Of a stretch of DNA of 64,000 nucleotides, positions 23,022-31,499 are shown one piece after another. The notes under the pieces are model-generated. The model did no database searches, was not told the origin of the DNA, and saw only the letters and a list, made by a program, of their open reading frames with translations. Position 1 is the first letter of the stretch. The number at the start of each line of letters is the position of its first letter. The DNA is from Paludisphaera mucosa (lineage in GTDB: Bacteria; Planctomycetota; Planctomycetia; Isosphaerales; Isosphaeraceae), in NCBI RefSeq assembly GCF_029589435.1, contig NZ_JARRAG010000001.1:1912808-1976807 (forward strand), written 5' to 3'. The position numbers and the translations under genes were made by a program.

Positions 23022-23912
23022 TCAGCGATGCGGGCCGTGGCGGCCTCGGCCGCGAGGCCCGGAATGGGGCGTCGGCAGCTTCTCGGGGCCCGCCGGCGGC
23101 CGGCCGCCGTCGCCCGAGCGCTCGCCGCTGACCCGGGTGACCATGTAGGTCCCGCTCTTGGGGTTGCGCTCGATGTCGACCAGCTCCAGGTTGTCGGCGT
23201 CTTCGAGCATGTGGGTGAAGCTGCGGTAGCCGAAATAGCTCTCGTCGAACGAGGGCATCTTCCGCTTCATCGTGTCCTTGATCATCGACGCGTAGAGGAC
23301 CTCGTGGTTCTCGCGACGGAGCGCCGCGCACGACTCCATGAGCAGGCTGAAGACCTCGCGTTGCTTCTCGGTCAGGTTGGCCGGCAGGTAGGCGTTCAGG
23401 TCGATGGCGAGCTGCTGCTCGTTCTGCTCCTGCCGCTCCAGGTCCTCGTAATAGATGAACTCGTCGCAGTTGTCGCGGAGCAGCTCCGAGGTCGAGCCCT
23501 TCATCCCCAGGCCGATGACGTGCTTGCCGTTCTCCTTGAGCTTGGAGACCAGCGGGGAGAAGTCGGAGTCGCCCGAGACGATCACGAAGGTGTCGACGTG
23601 GGGCTTGCTCCAGGCCAGGTCCATCGCGTCGACGACCAGGCGGATGTCGGCCGAGTTCTTGCCCGTCTGCGAGCGCTTGGGGATCTCGATCAGCTCGATC
23701 GCCGACTCGTGGAAGGGGGCCGTGTAGTTGGGGTATCGGCTCCAGTCGGCGTACGACTTCTTGACGATCAGCTTTCCCTTTTCGACCAGCCGCTCGAGCA
23801 CCTTCTGGACGTCGAACTTGACCTTGCGCTGGCTCTGGAAACCCATCGCCAGGTTCTCCAGGTCGATGAAGACGGCCAGGCTGCGTTCTCTCTCGTGTTC
23901 GGATTTTGACAT
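23022..23912 (-). CDS. NYN-domain (PIN-like nuclease) protein with OST-HTH/LOTUS-type domain
   Basis: 296 residues. N-terminal NYN domain: AVFIDLENLAMGF (first acidic residues), NSADIRLVVDAMDLAW (D at the metal site) and TFVIVSGDSDFSPLVSKLKENGKHVIGLG, the LabA/MARF1-like core with all acidic positions present. From about residue 175 a winged-helix region follows (REVFSLLMESCAALRRENHEVLYASMIKDTMKRKMPSFDESYFGYRSFTHMLEDADNLELVDIE), matching the OST-HTH/LOTUS pattern of RNA-binding helix-turn-helix. The tail is a Gly/Pro/Arg-rich linker. Such proteins are thought to bind and cut RNA; the target is unknown. Confidence 0.85.
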   Translation of the reverse strand: MSKSEHERERSLAVFIDLENLAMGFQSQRKVKFDVQKVLERLVEKGKLIVKKSYADWSRYPNYTAPFHESAIELIEIPKRSQTGKNSADIRLVVDAMDLAWSKPHVDTFVIVSGDSDFSPLVSKLKENGKHVIGLGMKGSTSELLRDNCDEFIYYEDLERQEQNEQQLAIDLNAYLPANLTEKQREVFSLLMESCAALRRENHEVLYASMIKDTMKRKMPSFDESYFGYRSFTHMLEDADNLELVDIERNPKSGTYMVTRVSGERSGDGGRPPAGPEKLPTPHSGPRGRGRHGPHR

Positions 23913-24534
23913 GGATGGCGACGCTCGCGACCTGCGACGTAGGGGATCGGAACCGGCGGGCCCTCCGCGACCCCCCGGCCCACCGGCCGCCCGAGAATCG
24001 TCCGTCCCGCCTAGACCGGCGCATGTTACGGCAATCCCGGCCCGGCCTCAACCCGACGACGCGGAATCGAGCGGCCGGGACGGGCCCCGCGGCGTCGCTT
24101 TGCGATTCTTGCGTGATAGCGCGAACATAGGAAATCAAAACGATATGAATCCCACCGCGACGGCGATCAATCCCCAGCTGCGTCCCCTTGAACGGAGGAC
24201 GCGGAGGTCTGCGGTAGCTGGAGTTCCTCGGGCATGAAGCCAGATCAAACATCAACGTGTTTTTTGCACGCATCAGCGTGAGGCCTCTCGATCGCCGAGG
24301 TTCCTGGAGGAAAAGATGGGTCGCGAAGAATCTTCGGGGTTTGCGACCTAGGCTGTGGAAAAGGCAGGTTGCAAAGCGTAGATTGATTACGCCTGGGAAT
24401 TCTAGGTCGACTGAAGACTTTGGATGAACGGGGACCTTGATGGCGGCCGGGAAAACAAGGAGGATTTCTCGCTCATGACACCTGAAAAAGGGATTTGAAA
24501 AACCTCTCTAACTTGGCACAGGGAGACGTTCAGA
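23913..24534. other. Long intergenic stretch between divergent genes
   Basis: 622 bases with lower GC than the surroundings from about 24100 onward. It holds the promoter of the YTV protein gene, which starts after GGGAGA at 24521-24526. I see no RNA gene, no clear -35/-10 pair and no good open frame. Confidence 0.5.
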
Positions 24535-26619
24535 ATGAGAGTCGATCGGGCAGTGTTCCGCCGCCTTTCGCTGGCGGGACTGGTCTTGGGTCTGAGCATG
24601 GCTCGCGCGGTGAGCGCGACCGAGGAGCCGACGGCGTCGGCCCAGGCGCCCGTCGCGACTGGTCAGGCCGCCGCGGCCGCCGCGACCACGACGGTCCTGG
24701 TGCCGCAGACCCAGGTGACCTACGAGACCGTGTATGACGTCCAGAGCGTCCAGGTCCCGGTGACGGTCAACCAGACCCAGTACAAGACCGAGTACCGCAC
24801 CCAGACCGTCCCGGTCACGCGGACGGTCGTCGAGAACGTCCCGGTGACGGTCAACTCGACCCAGTACAAGACCGAATACCGCACCCAGACCGTGCCGGTC
24901 ACGCGGACGGTCGTCGAGAACGTCCCGGTCACCGTCAACCAGACCCAGTACAAGACCGAGTACCGCACCCAGACCGTCCCGGTCACGCGGACGGTCGTCG
25001 AGAACGTCCCGGTCACCGTCAACCAGACCCAGTACAAGACCGAGTACCGCACCCAGACCGTCCCGGTCACGCGGACGGTCGTCGAGAACGTCCCGGTCAC
25101 CGTCAATCAGACCCAGTACAAGACCGAGATGCGGACCCAGACCGTGCCCGTCACGCGGACCGTGGTCGAGAACGTCCCGGTCACCGTCAATCAGACCCAG
25201 TACAAGACCGAGCTGCGCAGCCAGACCGTGCCGGTCACCCGGACCGTCGCCGAGGTCGTCAACGTCCAGCAGGTCTACACGGTCAACGTCCCCAAGCAGC
25301 AGACCGTCAACCAGACCGTGACCAAGACCGTCTACAACCCGGTGACGACGACCCAGCAGCAGCAGCAGTACGTGACCGTCCTCAAGCCGGTCGTCAAGAC
25401 GGTGCTCCAGCCCCAGACGAAGACGGTCATGACCTCGCAGGTCCAGACCAGCTACGTCAACCAGACCTACACCGAGAACGTCCCGGTCACGACCAATCGC
25501 CAGGTCGTCGAGGAGACGGGCGGCTACCAGACCCGCACCGTCCCGGTCTACACCGCGGCCGCCCCGGCCGTCGACGCCTGCGGCAACCCGGTCGGGGCCG
25601 CCATCGGCGGCGGGGCCGGCGGCTGCGGCCACAAGTGCGGCCATAAGCTGAGCCTCGGCAGGGGCTGCGGCCACTGCGGCGGCCACGGCAGCGCGGGCCT
25701 CTTCGGCGGCGTCCTCGGCGGCGGCGCCGCCCCGGTCGCGACGGCCGGCGGCTGCAACGTCTCCTACACCACCGAGCAGGTCTACGTCTCCCGCCCCGTG
25801 GTCCGTCTCATCCCCGAGACGACCTACGTCCCCCAGACCCGGACCCAGTCGGTCCCCGTCCAGAGCGTCATCCAGGTCCCCACGACGACGACCGAGATGG
25901 TCCCGGTGAGCGTCACCGAGAACGTCCCGACCCAGGAAGTCCGGACCATCAGCGTCCCGGTCACCACGATGCAGGCTTCGCAGGTCAGCGAGACGGTCCC
26001 CGTCACGACGACCGTCTACGTCGCCGAGCAGCGCACCCAGACCGTGCCCACCACGCAGTACAAGCAGGTGACCGAGAACGTCACGCAGCAGGTCGCTGTG
26101 CAGGTGCCGTACACGGTGCCCGTCACGACCTACCAGCAGCAGGCCAAGCAGGTGACCGAGAACACGACGCAGCAGTACGCCGTGCAGGTGCCGTACACGG
26201 TGCCCGTCACGACCTACCAGCAGCAGTCGAAGCAGGTCGTCGAGAACACGACGCAGCAGTATGCCGTCCAGGTCCCCTACACGGTGCCCGTCACATCGTA
26301 CCAGCAGCAGTCGCGCCAGGTGACCGAGAACACGACGCAGCAGTACGCCGTGCAGGTGCCGTACACGGTGCCCGTCACGACCTACCAGCAGCAGTCGAAG
26401 CAGGTCGTCGAGAACACGACGCAGCAGTACGCCGTCCAGGTGCCGTACACGGTGCCCGTCACGACCTACCAGACCCAGCAGACGCAGGTCGCCCGCCAGG
26501 TGCCGGTCTCGCGTCAGGTGCTCGTCCCGGTGACCGTCCCCGCGCCCGCCCCGGCCCCCGCCGCGGCCCCGGCCGCCTCGCCGCAGGCCTCGCGCGACGC
26601 CAAGAAGACCGTCCGCTGA
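24535..26619 (+). CDS. Exported YTV-motif repeat protein (planctomycete cell-wall type)
   Basis: 694 residues with a signal peptide (LSLAGLVLGLSMARAVSA). It consists of two repeat arrays. The first, residues about 74-241, is six copies of a 28-residue unit of the VPVTVNQTQYKTEYRTQTV type; the second, residues about 513-652, is five copies of another 28-residue unit with the core QVPYTVPVTTYQQQ. Both have an exact 84-base period. In between is a Gly/His/Cys-rich part with GCGHKCGHK and GCGHCGGHG, suggesting metal binding or disulfides. YTV-motif proteins are known from planctomycete cell envelopes. Thr, Val, Gln and Tyr dominate, implying a beta-rich fibrous structure. Confidence 0.88.
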   Translation: MRVDRAVFRRLSLAGLVLGLSMARAVSATEEPTASAQAPVATGQAAAAAATTTVLVPQTQVTYETVYDVQSVQVPVTVNQTQYKTEYRTQTVPVTRTVVENVPVTVNSTQYKTEYRTQTVPVTRTVVENVPVTVNQTQYKTEYRTQTVPVTRTVVENVPVTVNQTQYKTEYRTQTVPVTRTVVENVPVTVNQTQYKTEMRTQTVPVTRTVVENVPVTVNQTQYKTELRSQTVPVTRTVAEVVNVQQVYTVNVPKQQTVNQTVTKTVYNPVTTTQQQQQYVTVLKPVVKTVLQPQTKTVMTSQVQTSYVNQTYTENVPVTTNRQVVEETGGYQTRTVPVYTAAAPAVDACGNPVGAAIGGGAGGCGHKCGHKLSLGRGCGHCGGHGSAGLFGGVLGGGAAPVATAGGCNVSYTTEQVYVSRPVVRLIPETTYVPQTRTQSVPVQSVIQVPTTTTEMVPVSVTENVPTQEVRTISVPVTTMQASQVSETVPVTTTVYVAEQRTQTVPTTQYKQVTENVTQQVAVQVPYTVPVTTYQQQAKQVTENTTQQYAVQVPYTVPVTTYQQQSKQVVENTTQQYAVQVPYTVPVTSYQQQSRQVTENTTQQYAVQVPYTVPVTTYQQQSKQVVENTTQQYAVQVPYTVPVTTYQTQQTQVARQVPVSRQVLVPVTVPAPAPAPAAAPAASPQASRDAKKTVR
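24754..25257 (+). repeat. Tandem array of six 84-base units inside the YTV protein gene
   Basis: Units begin at 24754, 24838, 24922, 25006, 25090 and 25174. Several are identical over long stretches, others differ by a few synonymous or near-synonymous changes, so recent duplication or conversion is likely. The unit is an exact multiple of three and keeps the frame. Confidence 0.85.
26071..26490 (+). repeat. Tandem array of five 84-base units inside the YTV protein gene
   Basis: Units begin at 26071, 26155, 26239, 26323 and 26407, sharing the core Val-Pro-Tyr-Thr-Val-Pro-Val-Thr. Alternate units use ACCGAGAAC and GTCGAGAAC starts, so the array looks as if it grew by duplicating pairs. The unit length equals that of the first array although the sequence differs. 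Confidence 0.85.
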
Positions 26620-26649
26620 TCCAGGCTGGAAACTGAGTCGGATCCAACA

Positions 26650-26690
26650 AAACGCGCGGGGGAGGCCTCCTCCCCCGCGCGTTTCTGCGT
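26650..26690 (+). terminator. Rho-independent terminator after the YTV protein gene
   Basis: A perfect 16-base-pair stem (26650-26665 with 26669-26684), three-base loop CCT, arms built from AAACGCGCGGGGGAGG, followed by a short T-rich run. It sits 31 bases after the stop codon. Confidence 0.85.
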
Positions 26691-26827
26691 TTCGAAACGG
26701 CCAGCGGGATGCACAGCCCCAAAATCCTCTCGACATCCGACTCGAAACGTGGGAAATCCCTGACGGCTCGCCACGAGGCCGTTGTGAGGCCCGTGGTTCG
26801 GTGCGAACCATTTCCAGGAGGTTGGGG

Positions 26828-27262
26828 ATGACGCTCAGACTTCTCGCCGCAATCGCGATGATCGCCTCATGCTCGTCGGCCGCGTGGAGCGACGAGGACA
26901 AGAAAGATACTCTCGAGGGCACCTGGCTGGCGTCGAAGGCCGAACTCGGCGGGACGGCGTTGCCCGAAGAATTCTTGAAGGCCATCAAGCTGGACGTGAA
27001 GGGCGAGAATTACACGGTGACCCTCGGCCCGCAGACGGACAAGGGGACCTGCAAGCTGGACCCGGCCGCGAAGCCCAAGGCGGTGGACATCACCGGCGTC
27101 GACGGCCCCAACAAGGGCAAGACGATCCTGGCCATCTACGAACGCGACGGCGACACCCTGCGGATCTGCTACGAACTCGGCGCCAAGGGCCGTCCGACCG
27201 AATTCAAGACCACGACGGGGTCTCGCCTGTTCCTGGCCGAGTACCAGCTGCAGAAGCCCTGA
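26828..27262 (+). CDS. Exported TIGR03067-type planctomycete protein
   Basis: 144 residues from ATG 26828; AGGAGG at 26816-26821 decides this start over an upstream ATG at 26801. A signal peptide (MTLRLLAAIAMIASCSSAAWS) is present and could be a lipoprotein type because of the Cys. The mature part opens with LEGTWLASKAELGGTALPEEF and continues with LDPAAKPKAVDITGVDGPNKGKTILAIYERDGDTLRICYEL, the pattern of the TIGR03067 family, small beta-rich domains abundant in planctomycetes and of unknown function. The preceding gene ends in a strong terminator, so this one is transcribed alone. Confidence 0.8.
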   Translation: MTLRLLAAIAMIASCSSAAWSDEDKKDTLEGTWLASKAELGGTALPEEFLKAIKLDVKGENYTVTLGPQTDKGTCKLDPAAKPKAVDITGVDGPNKGKTILAIYERDGDTLRICYELGAKGRPTEFKTTTGSRLFLAEYQLQKP

Positions 27263-27287
27263 AAGGCCGGGGCGGAGCGGGGGACGC

Positions 27288-28148
27288 TCAGTCCACCGAC
27301 CAGCGCCGAGGGGGCGTGACCTCGAATCGCCCCTTGGGCGGGGCGAAGCGGACGCCGGTCTGCCAGAGCATGTCGGGCTGGTGCTTGGCGAGGAGGTACT
27401 TCATCACCACCTCGTCCGACGGGGGCATGCCCGGATCCTGGAAGACGACGCACAGGCGGCAGATCGCCCGCTTGGTCTCGACGTCCCAGACCTCGATCAG
27501 GCCGTGCGGCCGGCGCGGGATGCGGTAATACTTGTCGCCGTTGCGGACGGTGAGGCAGTCGAACTGGCAGAACTCGTGGAACTCGTCCGGCTCGACGACG
27601 TCGCGGACCAGCTCGGCGGCGACCAGCTCGGGGACGCCTTGCTGGTAGTCGGCGGCGTCGATGCGGATCGGCTCCTCGGAGGTCGCCTGGGGCTGGCTCT
27701 TGCCCTCGATGACCCGGAAGATCTCGTTCTCGACGAGCTTGGCGTAGCCCGACCGGAGGGCCTGGCTGGCGATCACCAGCTGAGTGAACGAGGAAGCCGC
27801 GGCGACGACCTCGTTGGCGAACGCGGCGGCCTCGCGCTGGAGCTTCTCCATCCAGTACCGGAGCATCTTCATCCGGTCGGATTCGGAGTAGCGATACCGC
27901 CGCGGGCCGACGTCGGGGATGGTCAGGTCGACCTCGCCCCGGCGGTTGTCGAACGTCTTGAGGACGCTGTCGTAGGCGGCCTCGCCGCGGACGAACCGCG
28001 CGGCCGCGTCGGCGTGATTCGTGGTCCGGACGCGGACGACGCGGTGCGTGGGCCGGGCGAGGAAGACGACCTCGCGGGCGTAGGGGTCCTGGGCGCAGCG
28101 CTCGTCGACGACGTCGATCTCCCAGCGCAGGTATCCGGTCCGGATCAT
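27288..28148 (-). CDS. Hypothetical protein, 286 aa
   Basis: Starts at ATG 28148 (MIRTGYLRWEIDVVDERC); the open frame extends upstream only as noise. I do not recognise it. No signal peptide or membrane helix is visible, so it is cytoplasmic. Features: YRYSESDRMKMLRYWMEKLQREAAAF, an amphipathic helical stretch; EFHEFCQFDCLTVRNGDKYYRIPRRPHGLIEVWDVETKRAICRLCVVF, which contains four Cys and reads like a small beta sheet with a metal or Cys cluster. It follows two smaller minus-strand genes, at 86 bases from the nearer one, and may share a transcript with them. Confidence 0.72.
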   Translation of the reverse strand: MIRTGYLRWEIDVVDERCAQDPYAREVVFLARPTHRVVRVRTTNHADAAARFVRGEAAYDSVLKTFDNRRGEVDLTIPDVGPRRYRYSESDRMKMLRYWMEKLQREAAAFANEVVAAASSFTQLVIASQALRSGYAKLVENEIFRVIEGKSQPQATSEEPIRIDAADYQQGVPELVAAELVRDVVEPDEFHEFCQFDCLTVRNGDKYYRIPRRPHGLIEVWDVETKRAICRLCVVFQDPGMPPSDEVVMKYLLAKHQPDMLWQTGVRFAPPKGRFEVTPPRRWSVD

Positions 28149-28234
28149 CGCGACGGTTCCTCGACCGGCGGGGGCCGCTCCGCGCGGGCGTCTGTGGGGA
28201 AGACGTCCCGCGCCCGGCCGAGTGGGCCCCGCCC

Positions 28235-28462
28235 TCAGCCGCCCTGGACGGCGGGGACGATGAGGATCTCGGGGGCCGTGGCGTCGAACTGCTTGATCAG
28301 GCGGGTCTGTCCCGGGCCGTCGAGCCGGAAGGCCATGCGGCCGGGGGTGACGTGCTCGGCGAACTGCGCGGCGGCGGCCTCGACGGTCTCGGGCCGCTGC
28401 TTGTCCCACTCGGCGAGCATGAGGTCGCCGTGTCCGGTCTTGAGCAAGCGCAACTTGGCCAT
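28235..28462 (-). CDS. Small hypothetical protein, 75 aa
   Basis: ATG 28462 to TGA 28235. The product MAKLRLLKTGHGDLMLAEWDKQ... continues through VEAAAAQFAEHVTPGRMAFRLDG and ends ILIVPAVQGG. Composition and codon use fit a real gene, and the same-strand neighbours on both sides support it, but I know no family. Its partner is likely the 286-residue protein downstream. Confidence 0.6.
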   Translation of the reverse strand: MAKLRLLKTGHGDLMLAEWDKQRPETVEAAAAQFAEHVTPGRMAFRLDGPGQTRLIKQFDATAPEILIVPAVQGG

Positions 28463-28629
28463 GACGGTTGATCCTCGATCGGTCCTGGCTGGCGGCCGTC
28501 CCTGTCTCCTTCGACTCCAACACAATCGTAGGCCGTCTGCAACCCGAACCCGCGAGGGGCCGGGCCTACGGTGGGCGGGGGTCGCCGGAACGGCCCCGCC
28601 CGCCGGATCATGCGTCCGCGGGGCGGGCC

Positions 28630-28770
28630 TCAGGCCTGCGCCGGGGCCGCCGCGGCCGCGGCGGCGGTCGCCGCCTTGGTCTTCTTCAGCGTCTCCGGCT
28701 TGGGCCGCTTCTTGCCGTACGTGCCCCGGGAAACCTTGCCGCGCCTGCTCCGCCTGTCGCCCTTGCCCAT
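28630..28770 (-). CDS. Small ribosomal subunit protein bTHX
   Basis: 46 residues. The start MGKGDRRSRRGKVSRGTYGKKRPK matches the short basic Thx protein of the 30S subunit (family consensus [23 protein letters not shown]), which sits near the head of 16S rRNA. The C-terminal half is an Ala-rich extension (about 20 residues) not found in the Thermus protein. It is too short to appear as an independent frame but the N-terminal match is clear. It begins the minus-strand trio 28770 to 27288. Confidence 0.85.
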   Translation of the reverse strand: MGKGDRRSRRGKVSRGTYGKKRPKPETLKKTKAATAAAAAAAPAQA

Positions 28771-28930
28771 GATCGTCGTTCCCCCGGCGTCCCGCCGCCG
28801 GCCCTCGCGGGCGACGGCTCGGACGAGCCTCTTCGATTTTCGTTTGCGGTCGTGCGTTGGTACGATACAATCCATCCGACGTTTGTCGTTACGACGTCGA
28901 GTGGTTCGCGACGGGAAAGGAGCTGGTCCC

Positions 28931-31468
28931 ATGCCCCGCCGCCGGGTCGGTCCCATGATAGCGACCTGCGTCCTGGCCGCCCACGTCGGTTGCGGGCGAT
29001 CCACGCCGCCGGCCGGCGTGACGGTCGCCTCGCCGAAAGTCGCCTCGCCGTCGGGGGCCGTCGCGGCCAGGCCGGTCGTCGTCCCTCCGCCGAGGACGAT
29101 CGCGATCGACCCGACGCTCTTTACGATAGCGGCCGAGGCCCCGGGCCTGCAACTCCTCGCGATCGAGAAGACGGCCGAAGGCGCGAAACACGATCTCTCC
29201 ACCGGCCTTTCCTGGCGCGTCGAGCCGGCGGGAATCGCGGCGGTCGACGCGAACGGCTACGTCCGTCCCCTCGCCCCCGGCGCGGTCGAGGTCGTGGCCG
29301 CTTCCGACGGCGTCGAGGCCCGCGCCCGGGTCGTCGTCGAGCCCCGAACGGCTCGTTCCTGGGACTTCGCGCAGGACGTCGAGCCGATCCTGACGAAGGC
29401 CGGTTGCAACACCGGCGGTTGCCACGGCAAGGCCGACGGCCAGAACGGCTTCCACCTGTCCCTCTTCGGCTACGACCCCGACGGCGACCAGGTCGCACTG
29501 GCGCGCGACGCCGGCCAGCGGCGCGTCTCTCCCTTCGACCCCGAGCGCAGCCTGGTCGTCTTGAAGGCGATCGGCGAGGCCCCCCACGGCGGCGGCCGAC
29601 GGCTGGCGGTCGGGTCGTCGGAGTATCAGACGCTCGTCGAGTGGATCCGCGCCGGCGCGCCGCGAACCCTCGGGCCGCCCCGGGCGGCGGTCGCCAGGCT
29701 GGTGATCGAACCCTCGTCCGCCATGATGTCCGAGCCCGGGCGCCGGCAGTTGCGGGTGATCGCCGAGCACGCCGACGGCGGGCGTCGCGACGTGACGCGA
29801 CAGGCGATCTACAAGACCCTCGACGACTCCACCGCCGTGGTCGACGCCCAGGGCCGGGCCGAACTGCTCCACCGCGGCGAGGCCGACCTGGTCGTCCGGC
29901 TCGGCCCGCTGGTGGAGACGTTCCGGCTCTCCGCCCCGGTCAATCCCGACCTGACGTTCGATTTCGCGAAGCTCCCGCGGACGAACCTGATCGACGAGCA
30001 ACTGTTCAAGCGGTTGCAGGCCCTGAAGGTCCCGCCTAGCCCGCCGGCGACCGACGCGGCCTTCTTGCGACGCGTCTCGCTGGATTTGACGGGGAGCACG
30101 CCATCGCCCGAGGAGGTGCGCCGCTTCCTGGCCGACGCCGACCCCGAGAAGCGGTCGAAGCTCGTCGACAGTCTGCTGAAGCGCCCGGAGTTCGTCCAGT
30201 TCTGGCGGATCAAGTTCGGCGACCTGTTGCAGATCAGCGCGGCACGCCAAGGGAACGGGGCTTACCGCTATCAGGAATGGCTCGACGCCCGGCTGATCGA
30301 CCACACCCCCTGGGACTTGGTCGTCCGAAAACTGTTGACCGCCCTCGGCGACCCGAACGACCAGGAGTCGGGGGGGCCGGTCAACTACGCGGTCGACGCC
30401 CTCGAGCCGACGATCGCCGCCGAGCAGACAGCCCAGCGCTTCCTGGGACTCCGGATGCGCTGCGCCCAGTGTCACGACCATCCCTTCGACGTCTGGACGC
30501 AGGATGATTACTACGGCCTCGCCGCCTTCTTCGCCCGCGTCCAGCGGACGGGGCAGGGGATGGGCGGGATGATGATGGCGAGCCGGACGGGGATCAGCGT
30601 CAATCCGGCCGGGTTCGTAAATCACCTCCGAACAGGCAGGCCCGTCGCGCCGCGGCTGCTCGACGGCAAGCCGGCGACGATCGCCGAGGGCGGCGATCCT
30701 CGGGTCGCGCTGGCGGACTGGATCACCTCGAAGGACAACCCCTATTTCGCCCGCGCGACGGTCAACTGGGTCTGGTCGCAATTCTTCGGCAAGGGGATCG
30801 TCGACCCCGCCGACGACCTGAGCCGGGCGAACCCGCCGGTCCACCCCGAGCTGCTCGACGCCCTGGCCGCGCGGTTCGTCGAACGGAAGTACGACCTCCG
30901 CGACCTGATCCGGACGGTCGCGACCTCGCAGGCGTACGGCCTCTCGTCGGCCACCGTGGCCGGCAACGAGAAGGACGCGCGGTGGTTCTCGCACCACACG
31001 CCCCGGCCGCTCTCGGCCCACCAGATGGCCGACGCCCTGGCGCAGGCGACGGACGTCCCCAATCGCTTCCCGGGCGCATCGGCGACCCGGCGGGCGATCC
31101 GCGTGACCGACCCCGGCGTCGCGAGCCCGATCCTGGACACGTTCGGCCGCTGTCCGCGGACGACCGCCTGCGCCTCGGTGCAGACCGCGCCGCTGAGCCT
31201 CAAGCAATCGCTGCTGTTGATCGGCGGCGACGTCATCGAGAGCAAGGTGGGGAGCCTCAACGGCTACCTGGCGGCGGCGCTCAAGCTGGAGCTGGAGCCC
31301 GAGGAGCTGGTGGAGAACCTCTACTTCCGCACGCTCTGCCGGCCGCCCACCTCGGAGGAGTCGTCGCGGTGGACGGCCGAGCTGAAGCAGGCCTCCTCGA
31401 TCAACGAGGCGGCCCAGGACCTCTTCTGGGCGCTCCTCAACTCGCGGGAATTCGCGTTCAATCATTGA
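28931..31468 (+). CDS. DUF1549/DUF1553 secreted protein with Ig-like and planctomycete cytochrome-type domains
   Basis: 845 residues from ATG 28931, preceded by AAAGGAGCTGGTCCC. The N-terminus has a lipoprotein-type signal (MIATCVLAAHVGCGRS). Order: a bacterial Ig-like segment (LSTGLSWRVEPAGIAAVDANGYV), a cytochrome-c-like segment AGCNTGGCHGKADGQNGFHLSLFGYDP (a CxxCH-like heme site as CNTGGCHGK), a second Ig-like region, the DUF1549 part (NLIDEQLFKRLQALKVPPSPP, RRVSLDLTGSTPSPEEV), a CAQCHDHPFD site, then DUF1553 (LADWITSKDNPYFARATVNWVW). This architecture is common in planctomycetes and is paired with a DUF1501 gene. Function unproven. Confidence 0.88.
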   Translation: MPRRRVGPMIATCVLAAHVGCGRSTPPAGVTVASPKVASPSGAVAARPVVVPPPRTIAIDPTLFTIAAEAPGLQLLAIEKTAEGAKHDLSTGLSWRVEPAGIAAVDANGYVRPLAPGAVEVVAASDGVEARARVVVEPRTARSWDFAQDVEPILTKAGCNTGGCHGKADGQNGFHLSLFGYDPDGDQVALARDAGQRRVSPFDPERSLVVLKAIGEAPHGGGRRLAVGSSEYQTLVEWIRAGAPRTLGPPRAAVARLVIEPSSAMMSEPGRRQLRVIAEHADGGRRDVTRQAIYKTLDDSTAVVDAQGRAELLHRGEADLVVRLGPLVETFRLSAPVNPDLTFDFAKLPRTNLIDEQLFKRLQALKVPPSPPATDAAFLRRVSLDLTGSTPSPEEVRRFLADADPEKRSKLVDSLLKRPEFVQFWRIKFGDLLQISAARQGNGAYRYQEWLDARLIDHTPWDLVVRKLLTALGDPNDQESGGPVNYAVDALEPTIAAEQTAQRFLGLRMRCAQCHDHPFDVWTQDDYYGLAAFFARVQRTGQGMGGMMMASRTGISVNPAGFVNHLRTGRPVAPRLLDGKPATIAEGGDPRVALADWITSKDNPYFARATVNWVWSQFFGKGIVDPADDLSRANPPVHPELLDALAARFVERKYDLRDLIRTVATSQAYGLSSATVAGNEKDARWFSHHTPRPLSAHQMADALAQATDVPNRFPGASATRRAIRVTDPGVASPILDTFGRCPRTTACASVQTAPLSLKQSLLLIGGDVIESKVGSLNGYLAAALKLELEPEELVENLYFRTLCRPPTSEESSRWTAELKQASSINEAAQDLFWALLNSREFAFNH

Positions 31469-31499
31469 TCCTTCGGTCGTCCCCGGTCGGAGACTCGCC

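Noticed and set aside
24754-26490. CRISPR-like regular repeats
   Set aside because: The repeats are contiguous, coding, in frame and without spacers; they encode the YTV protein.
24508-26988. Open frame of 826 residues on the minus strand across the YTV gene
   Set aside because: It mirrors the repeat gene; its Asp/Arg/Leu/Gly repeats come from the reverse of Val/Thr codons and it has no start signal.
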